A stretch of DNA of 64,000 nt from an uncultured Pirellula sp. (GTDB lineage: Bacteria; Planctomycetota; Planctomycetia; Pirellulales; Pirellulaceae), in contig CAIOHR010000055.1 of assembly GCA_903858115.1 (NCBI GenBank), positions 310,001 to 374,000 on the forward strand, read 5' to 3'. Every line of letters starts with the position of its first letter. The stretch's first letter is position 1. A model generated the notes under the pieces. It made no database searches, had not been told where the DNA came from, and was given only the letters and a program-made list of their open reading frames with translations. Made by a program: the position numbers and the translations under genes. Shown here one piece after another: positions 53,150 to 62,255 of this stretch.

Positions 53150-55672
53150 TTAGCCTAAACGAAACAGGTCAGTCAGACCTTGTAAGATAATGTGTTTGGT
53201 GGATTTGTTAACCGACGCCGCGTTGATCTCTAAATATTGTTGCCTTGAAATCTCGGATGCGTAAGCTCGACGCTGTGCATATCCTTGAAATGCCTGCCGT
53301 TCGGCTTCCGAGAGTGACGATACCGTCTTCAAATCGCTCGCTAACCATTGTCCCAATGTCCACCTAGTAGGAAGCCGTCGTCCGAAGATCCATCGACGAA
53401 ATCGTAGTAACCGCAAACAGAGTCCAACACGAAGATCATTGGACAACGGAAAAGACAGTACCGCCAAAGCCGAGGCTATACTGTTGACCATTCTCCTTCG
53501 CAAAGCAAAGGCGATACAAACTGTCACGAGTACCGCAACAAACGACAGTGGGTTCGACATCACCCAGTCCCTACAACCCCACCACTGAACGACCGCCCAC
53601 TGCAACCAATTGCGATGTTCGCGTGGTTTGGCATAGGTTCCGCTGGGTTCGATAGGAATCCAGCTTCCGTGGCAATAAACCTCAGCCCATGTATGCAAAT
53701 CTTCGGGAAGGATCTCAGTAATGGAAGACTTCATATCGAATCGCTCGGTGCGTGCATAGAATCCATTTACCAAACGGCAGGGCACTCCTAAATTCCTTAT
53801 CAACATACAGGCCGTGGACGCAATGAGGTAATCGGGCGCTTTCTTTGTTTTCAGAACATGCGAGATGACTTCTTCGGCATCTTCACCAGGTACGCTTTTG
53901 GGATCAACGCGGATTTGGTCCCGTAGAGCATTCGTCAACCCTTCGATTTTCTGCCAGTCCGTCCCTCTTTCCTCTAGCTTCGGATCATACGCTTTCAGTA
54001 AAGCCTCCGTCGCTACATCGAGATCCGGGCAGTTCTCTGGCAACTGAAGATACTTCATTTTCCACGGCTCATCTTTGCCGATGAATCCATCTTGTCGAGT
54101 CTCCACTTTCGCGATCTGGGAAAGGCTGGAATTCGGATCACGCAATGCGTGCAAACAGGGAACTTGATGAAGGAGATGAAGTACCGTTAACTGCGGAATG
54201 TAGGGCTGCCCTGGCATCAACAATTGCCCCTGTGAAGACCATCGAAAAAAATCGGGTTGGTCGACTTTGTCGATGTGAATATGCGTTACAAGTGGTGGTG
54301 TTGCAACTCGATTCGTCTTAACGTTAATCACCTTCAATGTGATTCGTTCTCGGACGGACCATGTCAGATCGGATTGGTGATGCGCGATCTTCATCCAAGG
54401 TTTGTCGGAAATAGCGTCGAGCTGTGGAGTTACCAGAAAAGGCTGAAGATCCACGTCATCCGATTGTGTCCATTGGATCCCATCGAAATGGTCATAGCAT
54501 TGCTGCGTGAGATGGACTGGCGCGCTTCCAATCAGCTGAAGCACGGCTTTCGAGGACGAGCTTTTCGGCAGGGAAGCCAGAGATTTATCCACAGGCTTTC
54601 GCATGGCGCTAAATTCTCGCCCTTGCTTCTTGGCTTCAATCGACTGATCTTTGCCAACTTTCGTATCTTGATCCAGTGCGATCGCTCTCGAATACTGACG
54701 CTTCATCGGAGTTGGTTCACCGTAAACTTCCGTTGCAATGTCGTAGAGAGATGGAGATTGTGAGTCGAGAAAAAGATCGCTTTCGACAGGACCAAACGAG
54801 TAAGCCTGGTCTTTCGCTGCAACTAACATATCACCATCTCCGACTCCCTGTCGCGCTGAGGGATCAGAACCGCCCTTGCCGCCCGACGTAGGCATGAAAC
54901 CATCCAATGCACCTAAGACTCCGCCACTGCTCCATGCAACTAATCCTAAAAGACCGGTCAGGCACACAAGCACCGCCATAATGCCTAGACGAAGTCGCAC
55001 CAGAGGAACTGTCGATTTGGCGACAAAACCGCGTGCCACCGATTGCCAATACTGATGAAGCAACCACCACGCGGCCATAAATCCAAATGGAACTACAATA
55101 TAAATCATGCCTAACCGGTCTGACGTTGTCACACCAAACAACATGAGAAAGCAACTCAGTAAGAACGATATCCAATCTTGGCGGGCTGTCGTCGAAACAG
55201 AAGCCTGCCACAACGCAGCCGTCTGCAACATGGCTAACCAAACCAACTCGGTCGCTTCGCCGGCACCACCAAACACGATGCGCTGAACAAAAGAGTGCAC
55301 CCAAGGAATCACGATAACCATCCCGCCTCCTGCCAACCATAGGCTTTTCCGTTGCTTCTCTCCGCGAGGCGAAAGATTCCCATACGTTCCCGAAGTGCTT
55401 GCGTTGGATCGGACACGACTCCCAATGAAACTGGATGAGTATGCCAGCACGATTGCTGTGATCAATAGGATGCCAACGTACTCGACGACTAAAGATACCG
55501 GCGTCACAGTCGCTTGAAGCCTGAGCAGGAAAATGGCAAACGAAGCAACAGCGGCCAAACTCCATGTCCCCCATGACTTGGTCGCCTTGACCCGCTCCGT
55601 AGGACCATACTTGTTCTTACGAGCAATAGTGGCAGCTTTGTTTCGTGCAAGTGATGGAGTACTACGGGTCAT
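53150..55672 (-). CDS. DUF3488/transglutaminase-like membrane protein
   Basis: 840 residues. The first 250 are membrane helices of the DUF3488 type, followed by a periplasmic region. The transglutaminase core is near residues 600-700: DYLIASTACMLIRNLGVPCRLVNGFY (candidate Cys), LHTWAEVYCHGSWIPIEPSGTY (His, with Glu in place of the usual Asp). A further TM segment and cytoplasmic tail close the protein. It overlaps DUF58 by 4 bases and precedes MoxR by 5, the standard trio. Substrate unknown. The catalytic Asp-to-Glu reading should be treated with care. Confidence 0.93.
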   Translation of the reverse strand: MTRSTPSLARNKAATIARKNKYGPTERVKATKSWGTWSLAAVASFAIFLLRLQATVTPVSLVVEYVGILLITAIVLAYSSSFIGSRVRSNASTSGTYGNLSPRGEKQRKSLWLAGGGMVIVIPWVHSFVQRIVFGGAGEATELVWLAMLQTAALWQASVSTTARQDWISFLLSCFLMLFGVTTSDRLGMIYIVVPFGFMAAWWLLHQYWQSVARGFVAKSTVPLVRLRLGIMAVLVCLTGLLGLVAWSSGGVLGALDGFMPTSGGKGGSDPSARQGVGDGDMLVAAKDQAYSFGPVESDLFLDSQSPSLYDIATEVYGEPTPMKRQYSRAIALDQDTKVGKDQSIEAKKQGREFSAMRKPVDKSLASLPKSSSSKAVLQLIGSAPVHLTQQCYDHFDGIQWTQSDDVDLQPFLVTPQLDAISDKPWMKIAHHQSDLTWSVRERITLKVINVKTNRVATPPLVTHIHIDKVDQPDFFRWSSQGQLLMPGQPYIPQLTVLHLLHQVPCLHALRDPNSSLSQIAKVETRQDGFIGKDEPWKMKYLQLPENCPDLDVATEALLKAYDPKLEERGTDWQKIEGLTNALRDQIRVDPKSVPGEDAEEVISHVLKTKKAPDYLIASTACMLIRNLGVPCRLVNGFYARTERFDMKSSITEILPEDLHTWAEVYCHGSWIPIEPSGTYAKPREHRNWLQWAVVQWWGCRDWVMSNPLSFVAVLVTVCIAFALRRRMVNSIASALAVLSFPLSNDLRVGLCLRLLRFRRWIFGRRLPTRWTLGQWLASDLKTVSSLSEAERQAFQGYAQRRAYASEISRQQYLEINAASVNKSTKHIILQGLTDLFRLG

Positions 55673-56952
55673 CGTCTAATTCCGGACAAGACCAGAGATG
55701 CGGAACTTGTATGCTGGCAAAAATGAGGCCAAACTCGTTCCAATCGTTCCAGGATGGATCCCTCTCCGCGAAGTACCGTAGAGTTCATGCCATCGAGCTG
55801 CGTTGCAGATTCATCCAACAGCGGATAAGCAAACCAATGCATTTGTCCGTAGGTGCTCGTCTGCGATAGTGTCGCCAATCTCAAATCGGTTGTCACCCCC
55901 AAGGCTAACCCAGTCGTCTGAGAAGGGACAACCGGTTGATACGTGATATTGTCTGGCATCCAGCTAGCCAATTCATCCATCCATCGTTGCTTGGTAGAAC
56001 TCCCGGGGAGCAAAACACGAATCTTGTTATTCCATGCGACACGCGTAATCCAAGAATGCGATACGAAGTGGTTAGATAGCGTCGCTAACAGACGCAGAAG
56101 TTCATTCACTTCTTCCTCCGAGCAACCTTCACAGCACTCGAAATCAAACCACAACAACAACTCAGGCCGTGCTCGCGTTTGTCGCTCGAAGACCACCAAA
56201 TTATCTCGTCGAGCTGTTTGAGCCCAATGGACTTGACGAAGAGAATCCCCGGGACGATAGGGACGCACTCCCATCCAATCTCCTTCGTCGCCGATCTGAT
56301 CGCTAGGAGATCCGATTCCTGCGCTCGGCGCCCCCGTAACATCTGGTACATCCTTCAATTTGGCAGTTCTGGGCCAAACAACTAACGGTGACTGTACTGA
56401 CAACTCTCGGTAGCAGGTCCAGACACCAAATGGAAACGCGGTCGCAAGCCTGACCTTTCGTTTCGGATAAAGACCTCGATCCCCCGGCGTGCATTCCCAT
56501 TCAAACTGACTTTCAGCAAGTGCTGGTACAGAGCTTAGGCAAATAGGCTCGTCGGGTGCTGAGGTCTGCGACGCGATCGCATGATCCGCTTCAATGAAAA
56601 GACCGAATGCAGGCCAAGGCCATCGATTGATCAGCGTCAGTATGGTATCGATAGGCTCGCCCTCTTCGCATCGGCCGCGAGACCAACTCAATGCCCCCTG
56701 AACTCCCTGCATAGCGATCCATGGCCAGAGGATGCCGATGATTCCAATGGCAGAAATTGCAGCCGAGACGAGAAACGCTTGCGTTGATACGTAAATCCCA
56801 AGCAATACCGATGCAAGCAGTGCAAAGAAGACCCAACCGATTGGCTTCTTCAGCCAATAAACGTACTTGTTTGCCCATGGACAAAAATCGGCATTCATCA
56901 TGCCTTGAAGGTCTCGGAGAGCGGATGGCATCTCAATTATCCAATCATGCAA
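55669..56952 (-). CDS. DUF58-domain protein
   Basis: 427 residues. Two adjacent TM helices near the N-terminus (IGWVFFALLASVLLGIYV, then AISAIGIIGILWPWIAM) are followed by a cytoplasmic or periplasmic beta region. The DUF58 signature YRPGDSLRQVHWAQTARRD, followed by ELLLWFDFE, is clear. It starts the minus-strand operon and overlaps the transglutaminase gene by 4 bases. DUF58 proteins are VWA-like partners of MoxR ATPases. Other Met codons near the start (MPSALRDL, MMNADF) could be used instead. Confidence 0.92.
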   Translation of the reverse strand: MHDWIIEMPSALRDLQGMMNADFCPWANKYVYWLKKPIGWVFFALLASVLLGIYVSTQAFLVSAAISAIGIIGILWPWIAMQGVQGALSWSRGRCEEGEPIDTILTLINRWPWPAFGLFIEADHAIASQTSAPDEPICLSSVPALAESQFEWECTPGDRGLYPKRKVRLATAFPFGVWTCYRELSVQSPLVVWPRTAKLKDVPDVTGAPSAGIGSPSDQIGDEGDWMGVRPYRPGDSLRQVHWAQTARRDNLVVFERQTRARPELLLWFDFECCEGCSEEEVNELLRLLATLSNHFVSHSWITRVAWNNKIRVLLPGSSTKQRWMDELASWMPDNITYQPVVPSQTTGLALGVTTDLRLATLSQTSTYGQMHWFAYPLLDESATQLDGMNSTVLRGEGSILERLERVWPHFCQHTSSASLVLSGIRR

Positions 56953-57091
56953 TCAATCGCAGCCGCCAGCTCGGCTTCTCTGCAATCCAAGAACTAGGAT
57001 TAGGAACCAGCAAAGGACAACGCATCCCAAATACGCGAAAGTCCAAAAAAGCAAATCCTACACAGCGGTAGATTCAGTTCAGAAACACCTT

Positions 57092-57607
57092 CTAGAGGAA
57101 AAAATGACGCGGTGGTCCGCGTGGACTGTAAGCCGCGCTGGAATTTGAAGAGAGTTGGTTTTCCCCAAAGAATGCGAACGAAAACAACTCAGAAACAGGA
57201 GTCGTTTCCGAGTACTGCAGCAGAGACGATGAGAAACCTGCCATCAATTTGCAAACTTGACACTGTTCTGCTGGCTTGCAAATCGCCATACGGTTCTTCG
57301 CACGAATAACCTCCAATGCAGATACTGCCGCCGAACACTCCATTGCGGTCGATTTCCGGCTCCTTATCTTACAAAAGATGCAGTGGGCCAGATTTGAAGA
57401 TTGTTCATTATTCGATATGGATCTCGAAGAGGATACAGGCTGCGGGGAACAAGTTGCATGTTCTCCTGAAGTGCATTCGTGTCCTGAAGTGCAGCCGCCA
57501 TGGCATTCCATTCCAGGAATGGCATGGATGAGTTCGCCAAAGAAAACGATGCTGCTGTAGGTGATCAACACCCCCCAGCAGAATCTCTTCTGAAACTCAT
57601 TTTGCAT
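57092..57607 (-). CDS. Small Cys-rich exported protein, DUF2946-like
   Basis: 171 residues from ATG 57607 (MQNEFQKRFCWGVLITYSSIVFFGELIHA); the frame is open to 57658. A hydrophobic N-terminal segment suggests export or one TM helix. A His/Cys-rich run (MECHGGCTSGHECTSGEHATC) is followed by CxxC pairs (HCIFCKI and CQVCKLM) and ends SPRGPP. The pattern recalls DUF2946-like copper-associated proteins; metal binding is an inference. It lies alone, pointing away from the DUF1559 gene. Function unknown. Confidence 0.7.
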   Translation of the reverse strand: MQNEFQKRFCWGVLITYSSIVFFGELIHAIPGMECHGGCTSGHECTSGEHATCSPQPVSSSRSISNNEQSSNLAHCIFCKIRSRKSTAMECSAAVSALEVIRAKNRMAICKPAEQCQVCKLMAGFSSSLLQYSETTPVSELFSFAFFGENQLSSNSSAAYSPRGPPRHFFL

Positions 57608-57777
57608 CGATTTCTCGGATTGTAGTGATTCTAACTGCCAACCTAGTCGTTCTACCACAGTACGACCGCACGCGAGATGCGTTCATCATTATTCTAATAT
57701 TCGGCAGTCCCAGCTTAAAGTATACTTGTTGCATACCTTGAAGAAGATCCGAACTTTCCAATCCGCTTCTATTGATT

Positions 57778-58800
57778 ATGACAATCGACACTTCCATCCG
57801 ACGACGAGTAGGTTTTACGCTGGTGGAGCTGCTCGTTGTTATCTCCATCATTGGAGTTTTGGTCGGCCTTTTGCTTCCCGCCGTTCAAGCAGCGAGAGAA
57901 TCTGCCCGTGCGATGCAGTGCAAGAACAATCTGCACCAAATTGCATTGGGTGTTGAGATGTTTCACGATGCCCAACGCTCGTATCCACCAGCAAGATACC
58001 AACCTCGCCCCGGAGATGCAGATGCGTTCAATTGTGGAGGAAAGGAAACGACTTGGCTGGTTCGAATCATGCCCTATCTCGAAGCCTCCAATAACGAAAA
58101 GCTTTGGGAGTACTCGATCCCCTACAACGAACATCCAGAAACGACTCGAATCGCAACTTTGCCCACTTATTGTTGCCCTTCACGAAGGACTGCCAGCGAA
58201 GCTATTGGTCAAGGACAGATTGTGGGAAACGGCACTCGTTGGGTACAATTGCCTTGCGGTTGCCTGATACCGGTCGGCGGAGGTGACAATGCCCTCGCAA
58301 AGGGTGCGGTCGGTGACTACGGTGGGAATCACGGCGATTTGTCGCCGGGGAACTCAGGACTGCCAACCGATTTCAATTTTGGTGGCAATGGAACGGGTAT
58401 CATCATATCCGTCCGAGCGCGTTGCAGCGATGGTCGCCCACGAAGCCCTGAAGACCGGGTAAAGAGCGCTTCCGTTACCGACGGGCTCAGCAACACTGTC
58501 ATGGCTGGCGAAATGCATGTGCCATTAGGACGGCTTGGAGTATCTCCATTTGATGCATTTATTTTCAATGGAGATAATGTCTTCAACACGGGCAGACTAG
58601 GCGGTCCCACGATGCCAATTGCGAAAAACCTGAAGGGAGAGGCTGAGGATCTTGTGCGATGGGGCAGTTGGCACGTAGGCACCTGCAACTTTGCGTTTGC
58701 GGATGGAAGCGTACACACCATCCACGTCAACATAGACACGGACACGCTCGGCCGATTGTCAAACCGATCGGATGGACAGCCTGTATCTCTTGTAGACTAA
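57778..58800 (+). CDS. DUF1559 prepilin-like protein
   Basis: 340 residues from ATG 57778; the frame also opens at TTG 57772. The leader [21 protein letters not shown] has the prepilin peptidase site G|FTLVE, then a hydrophobic helix and LLLPAVQAARESARAM. The C-terminus has the usual DUF1559 ending WHVGTCNFAFADGSVHTI. This large planctomycete family is thought to form surface appendage or matrix-associated proteins. The next gene, a lipoprotein, follows after 7 bases, the usual arrangement for these pairs. Confidence 0.95.
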   Translation: MTIDTSIRRRVGFTLVELLVVISIIGVLVGLLLPAVQAARESARAMQCKNNLHQIALGVEMFHDAQRSYPPARYQPRPGDADAFNCGGKETTWLVRIMPYLEASNNEKLWEYSIPYNEHPETTRIATLPTYCCPSRRTASEAIGQGQIVGNGTRWVQLPCGCLIPVGGGDNALAKGAVGDYGGNHGDLSPGNSGLPTDFNFGGNGTGIIISVRARCSDGRPRSPEDRVKSASVTDGLSNTVMAGEMHVPLGRLGVSPFDAFIFNGDNVFNTGRLGGPTMPIAKNLKGEAEDLVRWGSWHVGTCNFAFADGSVHTIHVNIDTDTLGRLSNRSDGQPVSLVD

Positions 58801-58807
58801 AGCAAAG

Positions 58808-59332
58808 ATGGTTATGCAAAAAAGGCTCAACTCACTTCAACGATTCCTTTGCATCCTATTGCTGTTCGGCTTCTCTAGCAGCTTATCGATGGGATGCAAT
58901 CGTGGGCCAAAAATAGTACCTGCCAAAGGCGTCGTCGTTTTTGAAGATGGTTCGCCCGTAACGATCGGTACGGTTGAAACGAACTCTGTCATCGAAAAGG
59001 GTGTGCAATCGACTGGCAAAATTCAGCCCGATGGTAGCTTCGTGCTTAGCACATTCGGTGATGGGGATGGAGCGATGGTGGGTGAGCATCAATGTGTGGT
59101 GGTGCAATTCGTGATGGCGGAAGACATCCAGGGACATAAAGCCAGCACGCTGGGCGTTGTCAATCCCATACACAATTCCTATGCGACGTCTGGATTAACC
59201 ATGACTGTGCCTGACTCTGGAACCAGCGCTCTTAAACTGGTGGTAAAGGGAGTCAAAGCCACGCGCGGGGTGGATCCAAAACATAAACCGTTTGTCCATG
59301 ATGGTGATGAACCTCCGCCAACAACAAAGTAA
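58808..59332 (+). CDS. Predicted lipoprotein downstream of DUF1559
   Basis: 174 residues. The signal LCILLLFGFSSSLSMGC has a lipobox-like end (SMGC), so it is probably lipid-anchored. The mature part (PAKGVVVFEDGSPVTIGTVETN, GKIQPDGSFVLSTFGDGDG) resembles the beta-sandwich, carboxypeptidase regulatory-like domains that often accompany planctomycete DUF1559 genes. It is probably co-transcribed with that gene. Function unknown. Confidence 0.88.
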   Translation: MVMQKRLNSLQRFLCILLLFGFSSSLSMGCNRGPKIVPAKGVVVFEDGSPVTIGTVETNSVIEKGVQSTGKIQPDGSFVLSTFGDGDGAMVGEHQCVVVQFVMAEDIQGHKASTLGVVNPIHNSYATSGLTMTVPDSGTSALKLVVKGVKATRGVDPKHKPFVHDGDEPPPTTK

Positions 59333-59421
59333 AGCGGTTCGAAGGATATATAAATGTTCGATTCATTCGTCCGAATCGCATACACGCTAGAAGCTGTATC
59401 TCACGGATCCTTTTTTTGCAG

Positions 59422-60057
59422 ATGAAGAAAAACATACCTGTATTGGAGTCAGTGGACCTGGAGATGGACTGGGAACTCGCTATCCCTCCGGAAGTCGAAG
59501 AGATCCTGTCGATTGCAGACTGTCGGCTTCAAGACTATTGGGATCAATGGCACAAACGTCCCATTGAGCAATACGTGGCATGCGATTTCCGAGATGTTTG
59601 GAGAGCGCTCGTTTCCGTGACGGAACAGAAGTTGTCCGCCGGTAACACATTTTGCGAATGGGGTAGCGGGTTCGGAGTCGTCACGGCATTAGCTTCCCAG
59701 CTAGGCTGGGAAGCTATCGGAATCGAAGCCGAAGCTTTTTTGGTGGAGCAATCGCGAGAATTTTTGCAGCGATCGAATTTGAAAGGGGAAATTGTCTACG
59801 GGAATTTCTTGCCCTCGGGCGCAGAGTCGCTCGCCAAGAAGCAAGCGAATCATGCCTCACTTTTCCACCAAGTTCCGTCAGCTTACGAAACCCTCGACTT
59901 ACAATGTGACGATTTTTCACTAGTATTTGCATATCCGTGGCCGGGTGAGCATCATTATCTGCAAGAAGTTTTTCGAGTTTACGCAGGCGACCAAGCGCTT
60001 CTTTTGATGTTCTTGGGCCCCTATGAGATTGAACTGTTTCGCAAGCGACAAAGTTAG
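59422..60057 (+). CDS. Class I SAM-dependent methyltransferase-like protein
   Basis: 211 residues from ATG 59422; an in-frame TTG at 59416 is unlikely. The SAM-binding motif FCEWGSGFGVVTALASQLG, followed by an acidic residue at strand 2 (AIGIEAE), fits a class I Rossmann methyltransferase; motif IV is not obvious. The substrate cannot be told. It lies 6 bases before truD on the same strand, so the two are probably co-transcribed; an RNA or translation role is possible but unsupported by motif. Confidence 0.78.
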   Translation: MKKNIPVLESVDLEMDWELAIPPEVEEILSIADCRLQDYWDQWHKRPIEQYVACDFRDVWRALVSVTEQKLSAGNTFCEWGSGFGVVTALASQLGWEAIGIEAEAFLVEQSREFLQRSNLKGEIVYGNFLPSGAESLAKKQANHASLFHQVPSAYETLDLQCDDFSLVFAYPWPGEHHYLQEVFRVYAGDQALLLMFLGPYEIELFRKRQS

Positions 60058-60063
60058 GTTGGG

Positions 60064-61338
60064 ATGAAATTAAAAAGTCTGCCGGATGACTTCCGGGTTG
60101 AGGAAGTAACCGGCGTTCGGCCCTCGCGAGGTCCATTCGCTCTGTATCGGCTGAACAAACGGGGGATCGGAACACCGGAAGCGGTGTCGGCCATTTTGCA
60201 AGACTGGAATTTACCACGCCGCGCCCTTAGTTATGGTGGCTTGAAAGATCGTCACGCTGTAACGACTCAGTACTTGACCATTCACAACGGACCGAACAAG
60301 TCTCACGAAGATCGCTCCTATCGATTGGAATACTTGGGGCAATGTCCCCACGAGTATCACGCTCAAGACATCCAAGCCAATCGCTTCGAGATCTGTTTGC
60401 GAAATCTATTGCAGGAGGAACATGCCGCTATTCAGCAGCGCTGCGAATTGATCAAACAACAAGGGATTGTCAATTATTTTGATGATCAACGTTTTGGTTC
60501 GCTCGGGTACTCGGGAGAACTCATCGCTGTTCCTTGGTGCCTTGGTAACTACGAACGCGCCTTGTTCCTCGCGATGGCCGAAGAGAATCCGCACGATCGC
60601 GGTAGGGAGAAAGAACAGAAGCAGTTGATGCGCGAACATTGGGGAGATTGGTTGCTGCTCAAAGAAAGATTGGACCGATCGCATCGTCGTAGCGTCGTGA
60701 CTTTCTTAGTCGATCACCCAACCAATTTCAAACGGGCGGTGGCACTGATTCGCCAAGATATGCGAAGTATCTATTTAGCGGCATTTCAAAGCTGGGTTTG
60801 GAACCGCTGGCTCTCGGCATTGATCGACGATGCTCTTCCCGCTGAATATCGAGCGACCATTGAGTCGAAATGTGGGCCGCTCACCGTTCCCTCCGGAGCA
60901 TTGGTTTCTCAATCCAACGCGAACGACAGGCCATCAGATTCTACTTTGTCGGCACTAGCCAAACTCCGCTCCTTGAAGTCGCGGGACCTCATGCTTCCAT
61001 CCGCCCGACAACATGAATGGGACGAAGCCACGCTTCCGCCACTGGACGCGATTTTGCAATCGATCGGAATGGAACGAAGAGAAATGCGATTGAAGTTCCC
61101 TCGGGATACTTTTTTCTCGAAAGGAATGCGTGCTACATGGCTTGTTCCTAAGCAACTCGAGTACAGTTGGGAAACCGACGAACTCCACAATCGACGGCTT
61201 GCACTCCGTTTGAGCTTTGAACTTCCCAAAGGCTGTTACGCCACTATGGTTGTTCGAGCTATATCCTCCGACGCCGCTGACCCACATTCCTCGTCCGAGG
61301 AAGATTCCTCGGACGAGGAAGATCGACAGCACGACTAG
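60064..61338 (+). CDS. truD: tRNA pseudouridine(13) synthase
   Basis: 424 residues, longer than E. coli TruD (about 350). The N-terminal FRVEEV and the catalytic motif YGGLKDRHAVTTQY (nucleophilic Asp) are clear, as are QANRFEICLRNL and NYFDDQRFGS of the family. It makes pseudouridine at tRNA position 13. The last 17 residues are a Ser/Glu/Asp-rich tail (SSSEEDSSDEED) encoded by a perfect 16-bp inverted repeat (listed separately). It follows the methyltransferase gene by 6 bases. Confidence 0.95.
   Translation: MKLKSLPDDFRVEEVTGVRPSRGPFALYRLNKRGIGTPEAVSAILQDWNLPRRALSYGGLKDRHAVTTQYLTIHNGPNKSHEDRSYRLEYLGQCPHEYHAQDIQANRFEICLRNLLQEEHAAIQQRCELIKQQGIVNYFDDQRFGSLGYSGELIAVPWCLGNYERALFLAMAEENPHDRGREKEQKQLMREHWGDWLLLKERLDRSHRRSVVTFLVDHPTNFKRAVALIRQDMRSIYLAAFQSWVWNRWLSALIDDALPAEYRATIESKCGPLTVPSGALVSQSNANDRPSDSTLSALAKLRSLKSRDLMLPSARQHEWDEATLPPLDAILQSIGMERREMRLKFPRDTFFSKGMRATWLVPKQLEYSWETDELHNRRLALRLSFELPKGCYATMVVRAISSDAADPHSSSEEDSSDEEDRQHD
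61287..61320 (+). repeat. Perfect 16-bp inverted repeat in the 3' end of truD
   Basis: TTCCTCGTCCGAGGAA (61287-61302) and its exact reverse complement TTCCTCGGACGAGGAA (61305-61320) are separated by GA. It encodes the acidic tail SSEEDSSDEE. The hairpin would lie 18 bases before the stop codon. The arms also contain smaller internal palindromes. Confidence 0.9.
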
Positions 61339-61799
61339 TACTCCGGTTTGTATTGTACCTATCGTTTGTTGCGTTCCTCACCGTTGGTGTCAACGTAGTA
61401 ATCGAATTCCATGTGCCGTCCGCTTAGAATCCCATCGCATTTGTCGGCTGTGTCGTGTTAGCACCGAAGGACTAGCACCTCACTAACTTTACTTGAGAAA
61501 ACTTTCCAAAATAGTTGGAAAACGCTCCTGACTATTCCGTCTATAACACAAAGGGTGTTTGTCGCTCGCTTGATTTGTGGTGCCGAATTCGAAAGGAGAG
61601 GACGCGTGTTTAATTCGCTTGGAAAACTGGCTTGGGCCGGAGGGTTTGCTTTCTGCTTGGCATTTTCTTGCCAGGTCTCGAAGTCGAGAATTTAAAGATG
61701 CGTTGGGAAATGAATGCTACTCGAGGTTACGGCGGCAGTTCCGGAGCATTTATCGGTAGCGGGGACTAGCGTGATTTCCGTACCGAGTGATTTCCGTAC
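61339..61799. other. Intergenic region with degraded dispersed repeat and short tandem repeat
   Basis: A 460-base gap between truD and the convergent membrane-protein gene. At 61395-61458 is a shortened, diverged relative of the inverted repeat at 18006-18115: GTAGTA, ATTCCATGTGCCG(T/C)CC, AGAATCCC, then TTTGTCGG(C/T)TGTGTC with the middle missing. At 61771-61800 the unit GTGATTTCCGTACCGA occurs twice. GGTAGCGGGGACTAG (61756-61770) and CTAGTCCTGCCACC (61800-61813) form an imperfect inverted pair round it. A 60-codon frame at 61577-61759 has no supporting features and is not called. Confidence 0.55.
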
Positions 61800-62246
61800 C
61801 TAGTCCTGCCACCAAACGATGATGGTGAACGGATCGTGTACTATCAGCAGGTAGATGAAATAGCAAATCATCAAGTAGATGGCGATCAATGTCGTCGCGT
61901 AAAGGCCTCGACGTTGAGACCCAACTTGCTTGGACAGCTTCCATGCAGAGACCAATCCAAGCGGCGTGCAGAACGGGACCGATAAGAATGCAGCCATACC
62001 AATTACCCACGAACAATAACCTAGCACTCCACTCGGTCCGGTTATCATTGGGGTTGGATACTTCCCGTCTTGAATCCATGTCAAAAACCACGGTGTGCAA
62101 AAAAGAATCTTTGCGATAACGGGATAGAAATACAGCAACCACAGCCCTTGCGAAAGTCGAACTTGCGAAAGTGTATCCTGCGCGAGTCGATCATGCGAAG
62201 TGGTATTTGCAGCGTCAATCTCGCAGGCGTAGGGATTTCCTACCAT
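61800..62246 (-). CDS. Small multi-TM membrane protein
   Basis: 148 residues from ATG 62246. Hydrophobic stretches (LWLLYFYPVIAKILFCTPWFL, LGYCSWVIGMAAFLSVPF, LIAIYLMICYFIYLLIV) predict three to four membrane helices. No domain is recognised. It is 9 bases behind the CxxCH/toroid gene on the same strand and therefore likely its operon partner. Function unknown. Confidence 0.75.
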   Translation of the reverse strand: MVGNPYACEIDAANTTSHDRLAQDTLSQVRLSQGLWLLYFYPVIAKILFCTPWFLTWIQDGKYPTPMITGPSGVLGYCSWVIGMAAFLSVPFCTPLGLVSAWKLSKQVGSQRRGLYATTLIAIYLMICYFIYLLIVHDPFTIIVWWQD

Positions 62247-62255
62247 GGATTACGA

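Noticed and set aside
61577..61759. 60-codon plus-strand frame in the truD downstream gap
   Set aside because: GTG start, no domain, lies among short repeats; likely chance.
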